Source: an uncultured Winogradskyella sp.
GTDB lineage: Bacteria; Bacteroidota; Bacteroidia; Flavobacteriales; Flavobacteriaceae
Direction of reading: 5' to 3'
DNA: 64,000 nt
Assembly: GCF_947495255.1 (NCBI RefSeq)
Contig: NZ_CANLYI010000009.1
Span: 62,001 to 126,000, forward strand
Both the position numbers and the translations under genes were made by a program. The notes below the pieces were generated by a model, which was not told where the DNA came from, did no database searches, and worked only from the letters and a program-made list of their open reading frames with translations. Numbering within the stretch: position 1 is the first letter of the stretch; each line of letters opens with the position of its first letter. Positions 55,615 to 63,935 of this stretch are shown in pieces.

Positions 55615-57540
55615 ATGCAGTTTAAAAATCCCGAATTACTTTACGCTCTATTTTTGCTGGTCATTCCTATTCTTATACATTTATTTCAGCTGCGTCGTTT
55701 TCAGAAAGTTCAGTTTACTAATGTTAAGTTTTTAAAGTCCGTTAAACTACAAACACGTAAAAGTTCGCAATTAAAAAAATGGATTACTTTATTAACCAGA
55801 ATGCTACTTTTAGCATCTGCTATTATTGCTTTTGCGCAACCTTTCATACCAAACACAGAAGATTTTAACGAAGCGCAAGAAACCGTTATTTATTTAGATA
55901 ATTCCTTTAGTATGGAAGCTAAAGGGAGTAACGGAACGTTGTTAAATGAAGCCATTCAAGATATTATAAACACGTTGCCTGAAGATGAAACTATCGGTCT
56001 TTTCACTAATGATAAAACTTTTAGAAATACAACGGTTAAAGCTTTAAAGAATGATTTAATACAATTAACACATTCGCCAACACAGCTTAATTATGATGCT
56101 GCATATCTCAAAGGGAAACAATTATTTTCTAATCAAGGTGCAGCCACACGTAATTTAGTTTTGGTTTCTGATTTTCAACAAAAAGGAAACCTATTAAATT
56201 TTGAAGCGGATTCTACTGTTCAGCTTAAATTGGTACAACCAAAATCTACTTTGGTTTCTAATATTAGTATCGATAGTATTTATGTTTCTAATTCAACCTC
56301 TGAAACTTTAGATTTAAATGTAATAGTATCTAACGAAGCCAAACCTATAGATAACGTCACCATTTCATTATTTAATGCTGATGTATTGCTCACTAAAAGT
56401 GCTGTTGATATTGACAAAGAAGCGGAAGCGACATTTACCATTCCTAACAATAAAGTGATTAATGGAAAATTAATGATTGATGACGCAGGTTTACAGTATG
56501 ATAATGCGTTCTATTTTAATATTAATAATAAACCAAAAATTAAAGTTTTAGCTATTAATGAAACTGCTGACGATTCCTTCTTAAACAGAATTTATACAGA
56601 AGATGAATTCGACTTTAAAAGCTTCAAACTAAATGCACTTAATTTTAATTTAATTCCTCAACAAAATCTTATTGTACTTAATGAATTAGATAACATTTCT
56701 AATGCATTAAAAACAGCTTTAATTGCTTTTATAAATGATGGTGGGAAGCTACTAATCATTCCTTCAGATAAAATTGACTTAAATTCTTATAATCAAACAC
56801 TTAAGAACTTAAACATTAGTGTTTTCACTAAACAAAACACAAACGAAAAACGCATTACAAGTATTAACTACAATCATCCACTTTTAGCGAATGCATTTTA
56901 TTCTAAAGTCACTAATTTTCAATATCCTAAGGTTGATAAATCGTATCGTTTTTCTTCAAATTCAAACAATGTTTTGTCTTATGAAGATGGCTCGCCTTTC
57001 TTGGTAGGCAATTCTAATACTTACGCTTTTTCTTCGGCATTAAACACGGATAATTCAAACTTTAAAAACTCACAATTAATAATTCCTGTGTTATATAATT
57101 TAGGATTACAAAGTTTAAAATTGTCTAAATTATATTACACCATTGGTCAACCCAACTCTATTGCTATTCAAACTTCTATTGGACAGGATGATATTTTAAC
57201 TTTAGATTCTGATGACACTTCCGTGATTCCATTGCAAAAAACCTATAGCAAATCTGTGGTTTTAGAAACCGAAGATTTCCCAAATACAGCAGGAATATTG
57301 AATGTAAAAAATAAAAAAAACGTATTAGAAAGATTAAGTTTTAATTACAATAGAACAGAAAGCAATCTTTGTTATTACGATTTAAAGACTTTAGCAAACA
57401 CAGATACTGAATCGAGTTTAGCAACAACAATCAATAACATAAAAAGTAACACAAATGTTAATGCGCTATGGAAATGGTTTGTTATTTTTGCATTAGCATT
57501 TTTAATAGTAGAAATGTTACTTCTAAAATATCTTAAATGA
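55615..57540 (+). CDS. BatA-domain membrane protein with von Willebrand A-like region
   Basis: 641 residues. The N-terminal BatA domain has two membrane helices (about 5-25 and 55-78) around 'R-R-F-Q-K-V-Q-F-T-N-V-K-F-L'. A von Willebrand A-like segment follows ('V-I-Y-L-D-N-S-F-S-M', a D-x-S-x-S metal site). After a long extracytoplasmic region there is a last membrane helix (about 620-638). Related proteins belong to the Bat/aerotolerance systems, but their mechanism is not known. The stop codon overlaps the start of the dihydroorotase-like gene by 4 bases (ATGA), so the genes are coupled. Confidence 0.88.
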   Translation: MQFKNPELLYALFLLVIPILIHLFQLRRFQKVQFTNVKFLKSVKLQTRKSSQLKKWITLLTRMLLLASAIIAFAQPFIPNTEDFNEAQETVIYLDNSFSMEAKGSNGTLLNEAIQDIINTLPEDETIGLFTNDKTFRNTTVKALKNDLIQLTHSPTQLNYDAAYLKGKQLFSNQGAATRNLVLVSDFQQKGNLLNFEADSTVQLKLVQPKSTLVSNISIDSIYVSNSTSETLDLNVIVSNEAKPIDNVTISLFNADVLLTKSAVDIDKEAEATFTIPNNKVINGKLMIDDAGLQYDNAFYFNINNKPKIKVLAINETADDSFLNRIYTEDEFDFKSFKLNALNFNLIPQQNLIVLNELDNISNALKTALIAFINDGGKLLIIPSDKIDLNSYNQTLKNLNISVFTKQNTNEKRITSINYNHPLLANAFYSKVTNFQYPKVDKSYRFSSNSNNVLSYEDGSPFLVGNSNTYAFSSALNTDNSNFKNSQLIIPVLYNLGLQSLKLSKLYYTIGQPNSIAIQTSIGQDDILTLDSDDTSVIPLQKTYSKSVVLETEDFPNTAGILNVKNKKNVLERLSFNYNRTESNLCYYDLKTLANTDTESSLATTINNIKSNTNVNALWKWFVIFALAFLIVEMLLLKYLK

Positions 57541-58790
57541 ACGCACTCATAAAATCTGCAACCATCGTTGATTCTAAAAGTGATTTTCACAATGAAACGG
57601 TTGATATTTTAATTGAAAAAGGTCGTATTTCCAAGATTTCAAAACAGATTACCAATTCTAATAATTACAAAGAAATTACACGAGACAATTTACATGTTTC
57701 TCAAGGTTGGTTTGATAGTAGTGTGTCTTTTGGTGAACCTGGTTATGAAGAACGCGAAATTATTAGTAACGGATTAAAAACAGCAGCAAATTCTGGTTTT
57801 ACTTCTGTAGTACTTAATGCCAATTCTAATCCTGTAATAGATTCTTATGCAGATATTACCTTTGTAAAATGTAAAGCCAGTGGCAATGCAGTGAGCCTCT
57901 ATCCTATTGGTGCATTAACACAAGGAAGTAAAAGCGAAGATTTAGCTGAATTGTTTGATATGACCAATGCTGGAGCCGTTGCTTTTTACGATTATCAAAA
58001 ACCAATTTGCAATCCTAATTTAATGAAGATTGCACTGCAATACGCAAGTAATTTTGATGGTTTGGTTTGTTCTTTTCCTCAGGAATCTAAAATTTCTGGT
58101 CTTGGTGTTGTTAATGAACATATTAATAGTACAAAATTAGGATTGAAAGGAAATCCGGCTTTAGCGGAAGAATTACAAGTGACCAGAGATTTATTCTTAT
58201 TAGAATATACGGAAGGCAAACTTCATATTCCGACAATTTCAACTGCTAAATCGGTAGAATTAATCAGAGCTGCTAAAGCGAAGAAACTGAATATAACTTG
58301 TAGCGTCGCTATTCATAATTTGGTTTTTACTGATGATGTTTTACATAGCTTTGACACCAATTATAAAGTCCTTCCACCATTAAGAACACAAACAGATTGT
58401 GATGCTTTAATTGAAGGCTTAAAAGATGGAACGATTGATATGGTGACTACAGACCATAATCCTATTGATATTGAAGACAAAAAGATAGAATTTGATTTTG
58501 CTAAATATGGCACTATTGGTTTAGAATCTGCTTTTGGTGCTTTGCAAACTATCTTTACCACAAAGAAAACAATAAGTCTTTTAACACAAGGTAAATCTAG
58601 ATTTGGTGTTTCTGAATCATCAATAAAAGAAGGAGAATTAGCAGATTTAGCATTATTTAATCCTGATACTAATTACGAATTTAGTCTTCAAAATATTTCA
58701 TCCCGTTCTAAAAACAGTATGTTTTTAGGCACAAAATTGAAAGGTGAAACTTATGGCATTATTGCCAACAATAAAATTGTATTAAAATAA
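57537..58790 (+). CDS. Dihydroorotase-like protein lacking metal ligands
   Basis: 417 residues, the length of type I dihydroorotases, with the overall amidohydrolase layout. The first metal motif D-x-H-x-H reads D60-S-S-V-S64 before 'F-G-E-P-G', so both His are Ser. The usual H-x-E segment reads 'C-S-F-P-Q-E', losing another His. A His in 'S-V-A-I-H-N-L' and the catalytic-type Asp in 'T-T-D-H-N-P-I' remain. It therefore probably cannot hold the metal centre, and resembles the inactive partners that assemble with aspartate transcarbamoylase in some bacteria. Automatic annotation would call it pyrC. A role in pyrimidine synthesis is possible but unproven. Confidence 0.85.
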   Translation: MNALIKSATIVDSKSDFHNETVDILIEKGRISKISKQITNSNNYKEITRDNLHVSQGWFDSSVSFGEPGYEEREIISNGLKTAANSGFTSVVLNANSNPVIDSYADITFVKCKASGNAVSLYPIGALTQGSKSEDLAELFDMTNAGAVAFYDYQKPICNPNLMKIALQYASNFDGLVCSFPQESKISGLGVVNEHINSTKLGLKGNPALAEELQVTRDLFLLEYTEGKLHIPTISTAKSVELIRAAKAKKLNITCSVAIHNLVFTDDVLHSFDTNYKVLPPLRTQTDCDALIEGLKDGTIDMVTTDHNPIDIEDKKIEFDFAKYGTIGLESAFGALQTIFTTKKTISLLTQGKSRFGVSESSIKEGELADLALFNPDTNYEFSLQNISSRSKNSMFLGTKLKGETYGIIANNKIVLK

Positions 58791-59122
58791 TGGACCAAAA
58801 TACTATAGACGAAGGAAAAACTTTAGGTTTAGTAGCTTACTTAACCTTATTTGGCACTTTAATTGCCTACTTTATGAACCAAGACAAGCGTAATCCATTT
58901 ACTGCGTTTCATATTAGACAAGCTTTAGGGTTAGGATTTCTATATGTAATTATAGGTTTTTTTATTAGCTATTTTGATAGTTGGATGATTACCTACTCTT
59001 TCTGGATTTTCTTTTCAGTACTCTTTTTTTATGGGCTTTTTGGAGCCATAACAGGAAAATTAAATAAAATTCCTCTTTTAGGAGATTTTTTTCAAAAAGC
59101 ATTCAAATCTAGAGAACAATAA
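58790..59122 (+). CDS. DUF4870/Tic20-like small membrane protein
   Basis: 110 residues with three to four hydrophobic segments (about 12-28, 47-62, 66-90). Features typical of the DUF4870 group are the N-terminal 'G-L-V-A-Y-L-T-L-F-G-T-L-I-A' and 'F-H-I-R-Q-A-L-G-L'. The function is unknown. The start overlaps the previous stop by one base, and an esterase gene begins 2 bases after its own stop, so all four genes from batA on form one operon. Confidence 0.8.
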   Translation: MDQNTIDEGKTLGLVAYLTLFGTLIAYFMNQDKRNPFTAFHIRQALGLGFLYVIIGFFISYFDSWMITYSFWIFFSVLFFYGLFGAITGKLNKIPLLGDFFQKAFKSREQ

Positions 59123-59124
59123 TT

Positions 59125-59769
59125 ATGTCGAAATTACACTATATCACTAGACCATCTTCACTTAAAGAAAATGCACCTCTGTTAATTATGTGTCATGGTT
59201 ACGGAAGCGATGAAAACGATTTATTTTCTTTTGCTTCAGAATTACCAGAAGAATTAATGATTATCTCTTTAAGAGCTCCATATGCCATGCAACCTTACGG
59301 CAATGCTTGGTATGCTATTAATTTTGATGCTGATAAAGGTAAATGGAGTGATAATGAACAAGCCAAAGAATCAGTAGAAAAAATTGCTGAATTTATTGAT
59401 TATGCTTGTAATACGTATGCTGTAGATTCTAAAAATGTAACCTTATTGGGCTTTAGCCAAGGTACTATTTTAAGTTATGCTGTGGCTTTAACATATCCTA
59501 ATAAAGTAAAAAACATTGTAGCTTTAAGTGGATATATTAATGAAGATATTTTACCAGAATCTATAAATAAAGAAGATGTTGCACATCTTAACTTCTTCTG
59601 CTCTCATGGTTCTGTAGACCAAGTAATACCTGTTGATTGGGCACAAAAAGCGCCTGTATTTTTAGAAGCATTGGGTATTAACCATGTGTATTCAGAATAT
59701 CCTGTTGGCCATGGTGTTGCTCCTCAAAATTTCTATGATTTAAAAGCTTGGTTAGAGAAACACATTTAA
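59125..59769 (+). CDS. Carboxylesterase / phospholipase-like alpha/beta hydrolase
   Basis: 214 residues. The catalytic triad is S111 in 'G-F-S-Q-G', D165 in 'G-S-V-D-Q-V-I-P' and H196 in 'P-V-G-H-G-V'. 'M-C-H-G-Y-G-S-D-E-N-D-L' forms the oxyanion region. This is the acyl-protein-thioesterase/carboxylesterase group, which acts on short esters or lysophospholipids. No signal peptide is present. It is the last gene of the batA operon and overlaps the convergent gene that follows by 4 bases. Confidence 0.9.
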   Translation: MSKLHYITRPSSLKENAPLLIMCHGYGSDENDLFSFASELPEELMIISLRAPYAMQPYGNAWYAINFDADKGKWSDNEQAKESVEKIAEFIDYACNTYAVDSKNVTLLGFSQGTILSYAVALTYPNKVKNIVALSGYINEDILPESINKEDVAHLNFFCSHGSVDQVIPVDWAQKAPVFLEALGINHVYSEYPVGHGVAPQNFYDLKAWLEKHI

Positions 59770-60272
59770 TTGATTGTAGGATACATTAAATATTCTTCCA
59801 ATTTATATTTAAGATTATTATTCTCATCAATCTCGTAACTTACAATAATTTCACCCCAAAATTGCCCATCTGTAAAGTTTGCAACAATCCATTTATGGTT
59901 TAAAATACGGATTTTATTAATCAATATTTTAGACTCTGTAGTTGATACATAAGGAACAATAGGGTGATCGTCACCTTCATAATCATTCATATCAAATAAA
60001 CCTGCTGCAATTGCAGGTATCAGCTTGTCTGTATTATAACCTTGTGCTTCAAAATAAGTTAAGGCATCCTCATTACCAATGATGTTGAAATAACTCAATT
60101 CAAAATTCTCATCTTCTAAGGCCTTCACCCTATTTTCGCTTTCTTTCAGCTTAGTTTTTACTTTAATAATATCTTCTTCATATTTATCAAGAATATTTTT
60201 AGAATTCACATATTGAAAAATCAATAATAAAACTGTAAAAATGAATAAATACATTAAAATTTTACTCTTCAT
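59766..60272 (-). CDS. Hypothetical membrane-anchored protein with coiled coil
   Basis: 168 residues. One N-terminal membrane helix (about 5-22) is followed by a coiled coil (about 28-58, 'K-V-K-T-K-L-K-E-S-E-N-R-V-K-A-L-E-D-E-N'). The C-terminal 110 residues form a small domain with 'N-H-K-W-I-V-A-N-F-T-D-G-Q-F-W-G-E' as its most distinct part. Homologues in Flavobacteria are sometimes labelled 'hydrolase', but no catalytic pattern is visible. It starts 2 bases after the metallohydrolase gene stop on the same strand. Confidence 0.7.
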   Translation of the reverse strand: MKSKILMYLFIFTVLLLIFQYVNSKNILDKYEEDIIKVKTKLKESENRVKALEDENFELSYFNIIGNEDALTYFEAQGYNTDKLIPAIAAGLFDMNDYEGDDHPIVPYVSTTESKILINKIRILNHKWIVANFTDGQFWGEIIVSYEIDENNNLKYKLEEYLMYPTIN

Positions 60273-60274
60273 AT

Positions 60275-61036
60275 CTAAATGGTAATTTGTAAGTTATCGT
60301 ATGCTAAAAAAACGTTTTCTGGTAATATTTGTTGTACATCATCATGAAATCCTAAATGATGACTAATATGTGTTAAATAAGCACGTTTAGGCTTTAGTTT
60401 TCTAATAAGTTCTAAGGCTTGTTCTAAATTAAAATGTGAAATATGCTCTTTAATTCGCAAAGCATTAACTACTAAAACATCTAAATTTTGAAGTTTTTCA
60501 ATTTCAGAATCAGCAATGGTTTTCATATCTGTTAAGTAAGCAAAATTATGAAAACGGTAACCAAAGACTTGTAGCTTATAATGTAGTCCGTCAATAGGAA
60601 TTACATTAAGGTTTCCTGCAAAAAAAGGTTCATTTTTCACTTCTGTTTTTGTTACACTCGGAACTCCAGGATATTTCTCTCCTGTTGTAAAAATATAATC
60701 AAAACGTTTTTCTAAGGATTTAAACACGCGCTGATGTGCAAACAAATCAATATCACCTTGTCTAAAGAAAAAAGGACGAATATCATCTAAGCCCATGGTA
60801 TGATCAGCATGCTCATGAGTAAAAATAATACCATCTATTTTAGTAACCTCTGCTCTGAGCATTTGCTGTCTAAAATCTGGTCCACAATCTACTACAAACG
60901 TATAATCCTCCCACTCCACTAAAATAGAAACTCGTAGCCGTTTATCTTTAGGGTTTTCACTTAAGCAAACAGGATGGTCGCTTCCTATAATAGGAATTCC
61001 CTGAGATGTACCAGTACCTAAAAATGTAATTTTCAA
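60275..61036 (-). CDS. PhnP-like MBL-fold metallohydrolase
   Basis: 253 residues. The metal motif H-x-H-x-D-H is H74-E-H-A-D78-H79 in 'F-T-H-E-H-A-D-H-T-M-G-L-D-D-I-R-P', the PhnP type. The N-terminal 'F-L-G-T-G-T-S-Q-G-I-P' and the C-terminal 'A-Y-L-T-H-I-S-H-H-L-G' complete the site. E. coli PhnP is a cyclic phosphodiesterase in phosphonate breakdown. No phn genes are here, so the substrate is open. The start is TTG because no ATG precedes the conserved first strand. Confidence 0.88.
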   Translation of the reverse strand: MKITFLGTGTSQGIPIIGSDHPVCLSENPKDKRLRVSILVEWEDYTFVVDCGPDFRQQMLRAEVTKIDGIIFTHEHADHTMGLDDIRPFFFRQGDIDLFAHQRVFKSLEKRFDYIFTTGEKYPGVPSVTKTEVKNEPFFAGNLNVIPIDGLHYKLQVFGYRFHNFAYLTDMKTIADSEIEKLQNLDVLVVNALRIKEHISHFNLEQALELIRKLKPKRAYLTHISHHLGFHDDVQQILPENVFLAYDNLQITI

Positions 61037-61190
61037 CTTGATTTAGTTTAATCGTTCTTATCTTCAATTAATATTACTGCAATAAAACAATCTTTTTTCT
61101 TTTCTATTTCATTAAAATTGAAAAAAATCATCCTAATCTTTTACGATAATTCAAATTAAGTAAGCGATTTGACAAAAATAAACTTATTTT

Positions 61191-61220
61191 TTTGTTTGCG
61201 ATAGTAAATTGATACCTTTG
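61191..61220 (+). promoter_or_regulatory. Consensus Bacteroidota promoter
   Basis: TTTG, 18 bases, then TACCTTTG: both elements match the consensus exactly. It ends 25 bases before the start of the 484-residue gene. It is the best promoter seen in the window. Confidence 0.65.
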
Positions 61221-61245
61221 CGAAAACGATTGAAACCCAGATCTA

Positions 61246-62700
61246 ATGAAGGACATAACGTATAAAGGTGATACTATTATTGAAAATATACCATCACTAA
61301 AAGATAAAGCTTTACGTATTAACTTAAATGCTGATATCTACGGAACCTTTTCCGAGATTGGAGCAGGACAAGAAACAGTACGTCAGTTCTTTAGAGCTGG
61401 AGGTGCATCTGGAACTATTGCTAAAGCTATGTCTGCTTACGATAAAGATTTTAGTGATGCCATTTATGGTATTGAAGATGATAAGCGTTATGTAACTGAG
61501 GCTAGACTTAGAAAAATGCTAAATCACGAAGTACGCTTAATGGAAGAGCGTATTACAAGAGATAATAATCCTCATAAAATATTTTTCTCATACGCAAATA
61601 CCGTTGCAACAATTGATTTTGCTAAAAAATACAAAGGTCATGGTTGGGTCGGAATTAAATACCAAGTAGCACCAGACCAAGAGTACAACGATATTATTAT
61701 ACACGTTCGTTTTAAAGAAACAGATGCACGTTTACAACAAGAAACCTTAGGTAAATTAGGTACTAACTTAATCTATGGTGCTTTTTACAAATACAATCAA
61801 CCACGTAAATTATTACGTTATTTATACGATCACTTAGATAAAGACCAATTAGAAATTGATACTATTAATTTCTCTGGTCCTGTTTTTAAAGATGTAGATA
61901 ACCGTTTAATGAGTTTACAACTGGTTAAAAACGGAATGACAGATGCCGTAATGTTTGCACCAGATGGTAATAATGTATTACCTGCTCGTGTACTTTACAA
62001 AAAGAATATACTTACACTTAGAGGTAGTTTTAGACCAGTGACTAAAGTAAACATGGATATGCTAGAGAAATCTCTAGAGATGTTTGTGAAAGAAAACAAG
62101 GTTGAAAAAGAAAAGACGCAAGTAATTTTCGAAATTACTTTATCTAACTTAAGAGCTGAAGGAGAAATTGACGAGCAAGATTTTATGGATCGCGCAAAGC
62201 TATTATGTTCTTTAGGCCAAACGGTATTGATTTCTAACTTCCAAGAGTATTATAAATTAGTTGAATATTTTTCACAATACTCGAGAGCAAGAATGGGATT
62301 AGCAATGGGTGTAAATAACCTTGTTGATATTTTTGATGAAAAATATTACCGTCATTTAAGTGGTGGAATTTTAGAAGCCTTTGGTAAATTATTTTATAAA
62401 GATTTACGTGTTTACTTATATCCAATGCAAAATGAAGATGGTAGCTTAACCACTAGCGAAAACCTAAAAGTGCATCCACGTATGAAAGAACTTTATAAAT
62501 TCTTTAAATACAATGGAAAAGTAGTAGATATCGCAGATTACGATAGATCTAACTTAACTGTATTTTCAAGAACAGTACTAAAAATGATTTCTAAGAATGA
62601 AAATGGCTGGGAAAAAATGTTACCAGAAGGTGTAGCTAAACTAATTAAGGAAAAGAGTTTATTTGGTTGCGAATCTGAAGAAGTAATGCATAAGAATTAA
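61246..62700 (+). CDS. Conserved protein of unknown function, 484 residues
   Basis: A soluble protein with no signal peptide or membrane helix. Distinct segments are 'F-S-E-I-G-A-G-Q-E-T-V-R-Q-F-F-R-A-G-G-A', 'S-A-Y-D-K-D-F-S-D-A-I-Y-G', 'F-F-S-Y-A-N-T-V-A-T', 'G-H-G-W-V-G-I-K', and 'L-R-G-S-F-R-P-V-T-K-V-N'. Relatives of the same length occur across Bacteroidota and some other phyla, and are sometimes labelled nicotinate-nucleotide adenylyltransferase; no H-x-G-H or other nucleotidyltransferase motif is present, so that label is not supported. The exact consensus promoter suggests steady, high expression. A bidirectional terminator closes the unit. Confidence 0.85.
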   Translation: MKDITYKGDTIIENIPSLKDKALRINLNADIYGTFSEIGAGQETVRQFFRAGGASGTIAKAMSAYDKDFSDAIYGIEDDKRYVTEARLRKMLNHEVRLMEERITRDNNPHKIFFSYANTVATIDFAKKYKGHGWVGIKYQVAPDQEYNDIIIHVRFKETDARLQQETLGKLGTNLIYGAFYKYNQPRKLLRYLYDHLDKDQLEIDTINFSGPVFKDVDNRLMSLQLVKNGMTDAVMFAPDGNNVLPARVLYKKNILTLRGSFRPVTKVNMDMLEKSLEMFVKENKVEKEKTQVIFEITLSNLRAEGEIDEQDFMDRAKLLCSLGQTVLISNFQEYYKLVEYFSQYSRARMGLAMGVNNLVDIFDEKYYRHLSGGILEAFGKLFYKDLRVYLYPMQNEDGSLTTSENLKVHPRMKELYKFFKYNGKVVDIADYDRSNLTVFSRTVLKMISKNENGWEKMLPEGVAKLIKEKSLFGCESEEVMHKN

Positions 62701-62726
62701 TTATCAAATTCATATTTAATAAAAAT

Positions 62727-62755
62727 AAAAAAGCGACCAAATCGTCGCTTTTTTA
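62727..62755. terminator. Bidirectional terminator
   Basis: AAAAAAGCGAC pairs perfectly with GTCGCTTTTTT around CAAATC, between convergent genes. Confidence 0.85.
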
Positions 62756-62779
62756 TTTAGGTAAAGATAAGTGATTATT

Positions 62780-63235
62780 TTACTCACCTAATATTTGTTC
62801 AGCATGAGCCTTAGTCTTTACTTTAGAAATCACATCTGTTATTACGCCATCTTCATCAATTATAAAAGTCGTTCTATGGATCCCATCATATTCTTTCCCC
62901 ATAAATTTCTTTGGTCCCCAAACTCCAAAAGCTTCAATTACAGCTTTATCTTCATCAGCTAATAATGGATACTGAAAACCATATTTTGTCTTAAAGTTTG
63001 TTTGTCGTTTAGCACTATCAGCACTCACACCAATAATTTCATAACCTAAAGCTTTAAAACGCTCGTAGTTATCATTTAAGTTACAAGCCTCAGCTGTACA
63101 ACCTGGTGTACTCGCTTTTGGATAAAAGAAAATTACCAATTTCTTTCCTTTATAATCTGATAATGCAACTTTATGCCCTTGTTCGTCTAATGCCGAAAAA
63201 TCTGGTGCCTTGTCTCCTACTTTTAAGTGTGTCAT
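62780..63235 (-). CDS. bcp: Thioredoxin-dependent thiol peroxidase
   Basis: 151 residues, the usual size of the BCP/PrxQ group. The peroxidatic Cys is C46 and the resolving Cys is C51 in 'A-S-T-P-G-C-T-A-E-A-C-N'. The conserved Arg lies in 'G-I-H-R-T-T-F-I-I-D'. It reduces H2O2 and lipid or organic peroxides, using thioredoxin. It diverges from nth, with 43 bases between them. Confidence 0.95.
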   Translation of the reverse strand: MTHLKVGDKAPDFSALDEQGHKVALSDYKGKKLVIFFYPKASTPGCTAEACNLNDNYERFKALGYEIIGVSADSAKRQTNFKTKYGFQYPLLADEDKAVIEAFGVWGPKKFMGKEYDGIHRTTFIIDEDGVITDVISKVKTKAHAEQILGE

Positions 63236-63278
63236 ATTGTGTAAATTTGTATATAATGTCTAATCGTAAAAATACAAA

Positions 63279-63935
63279 ATGACAAAACAAGAAAAAGTTA
63301 ATTTCGTTATAAATACTTTATATAAATTATATCCTGAAATTCCGATTCCCTTAGATCATAAAGACCCTTATACTTTATTAATTGCCGTTTTAATGTCTGC
63401 ACAAAGCACAGATGTTCGCGTTAATAAAATAACACCTTTATTGTTTGAGCGTGCTGACAATCCTTACGATATGATAAAGCTCAGTGTTGAGGAAATTAGA
63501 GAAATTATAAAACCCGTTGGTTTATCTCCAATGAAAAGCAAAGGTATTCATGGTTTATCACATATTTTAATTGATAAGCATAATGGTGAAGTCCCACAAA
63601 CATATGAAGATTTAGAAGCACTGCCTGCTGTAGGACATAAAACAGCTGCAGTAGTATTATCGCAAGCTTTCGGAATTCCGGCATTTCCTGTAGACACACA
63701 TATTCATCGCTTAATGTATCGTTGGAATCTTACCAACGGTAAAAACGTAGTGCAAACAGAAAAAGACGCTAAACGCTTATTTCCTGAGGAACTTTGGAAT
63801 GATTTACACCTTCAAATAATTTGGTATGGAAGACAATATTCTCCAGCGCGTGGTTGGGATATGGATAAAGACATTATTACCAAAACAATCGGAAGAAAAT
63901 CAGTTTTAGATGATTATTACAATAAGAAAAAATAA
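63279..63935 (+). CDS. nth: Endonuclease III-type DNA glycosylase without Fe-S cluster
   Basis: 218 residues. The helix-hairpin-helix 'L-P-A-V-G-H-K-T-A-A' carries the catalytic Lys K121, and D139 lies in 'F-P-V-D-T-H-I-H-R'. Both active-site residues of endonuclease III are thus present. The C-terminal four-Cys [4Fe-4S] loop of E. coli Nth is replaced by 'Q-Y-S-P-A-R-G-W-D-M-D-K-D-I'; the whole protein contains no Cys. It should excise oxidised pyrimidines and nick abasic sites. Confidence 0.9.
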   Translation: MTKQEKVNFVINTLYKLYPEIPIPLDHKDPYTLLIAVLMSAQSTDVRVNKITPLLFERADNPYDMIKLSVEEIREIIKPVGLSPMKSKGIHGLSHILIDKHNGEVPQTYEDLEALPAVGHKTAAVVLSQAFGIPAFPVDTHIHRLMYRWNLTNGKNVVQTEKDAKRLFPEELWNDLHLQIIWYGRQYSPARGWDMDKDIITKTIGRKSVLDDYYNKKK

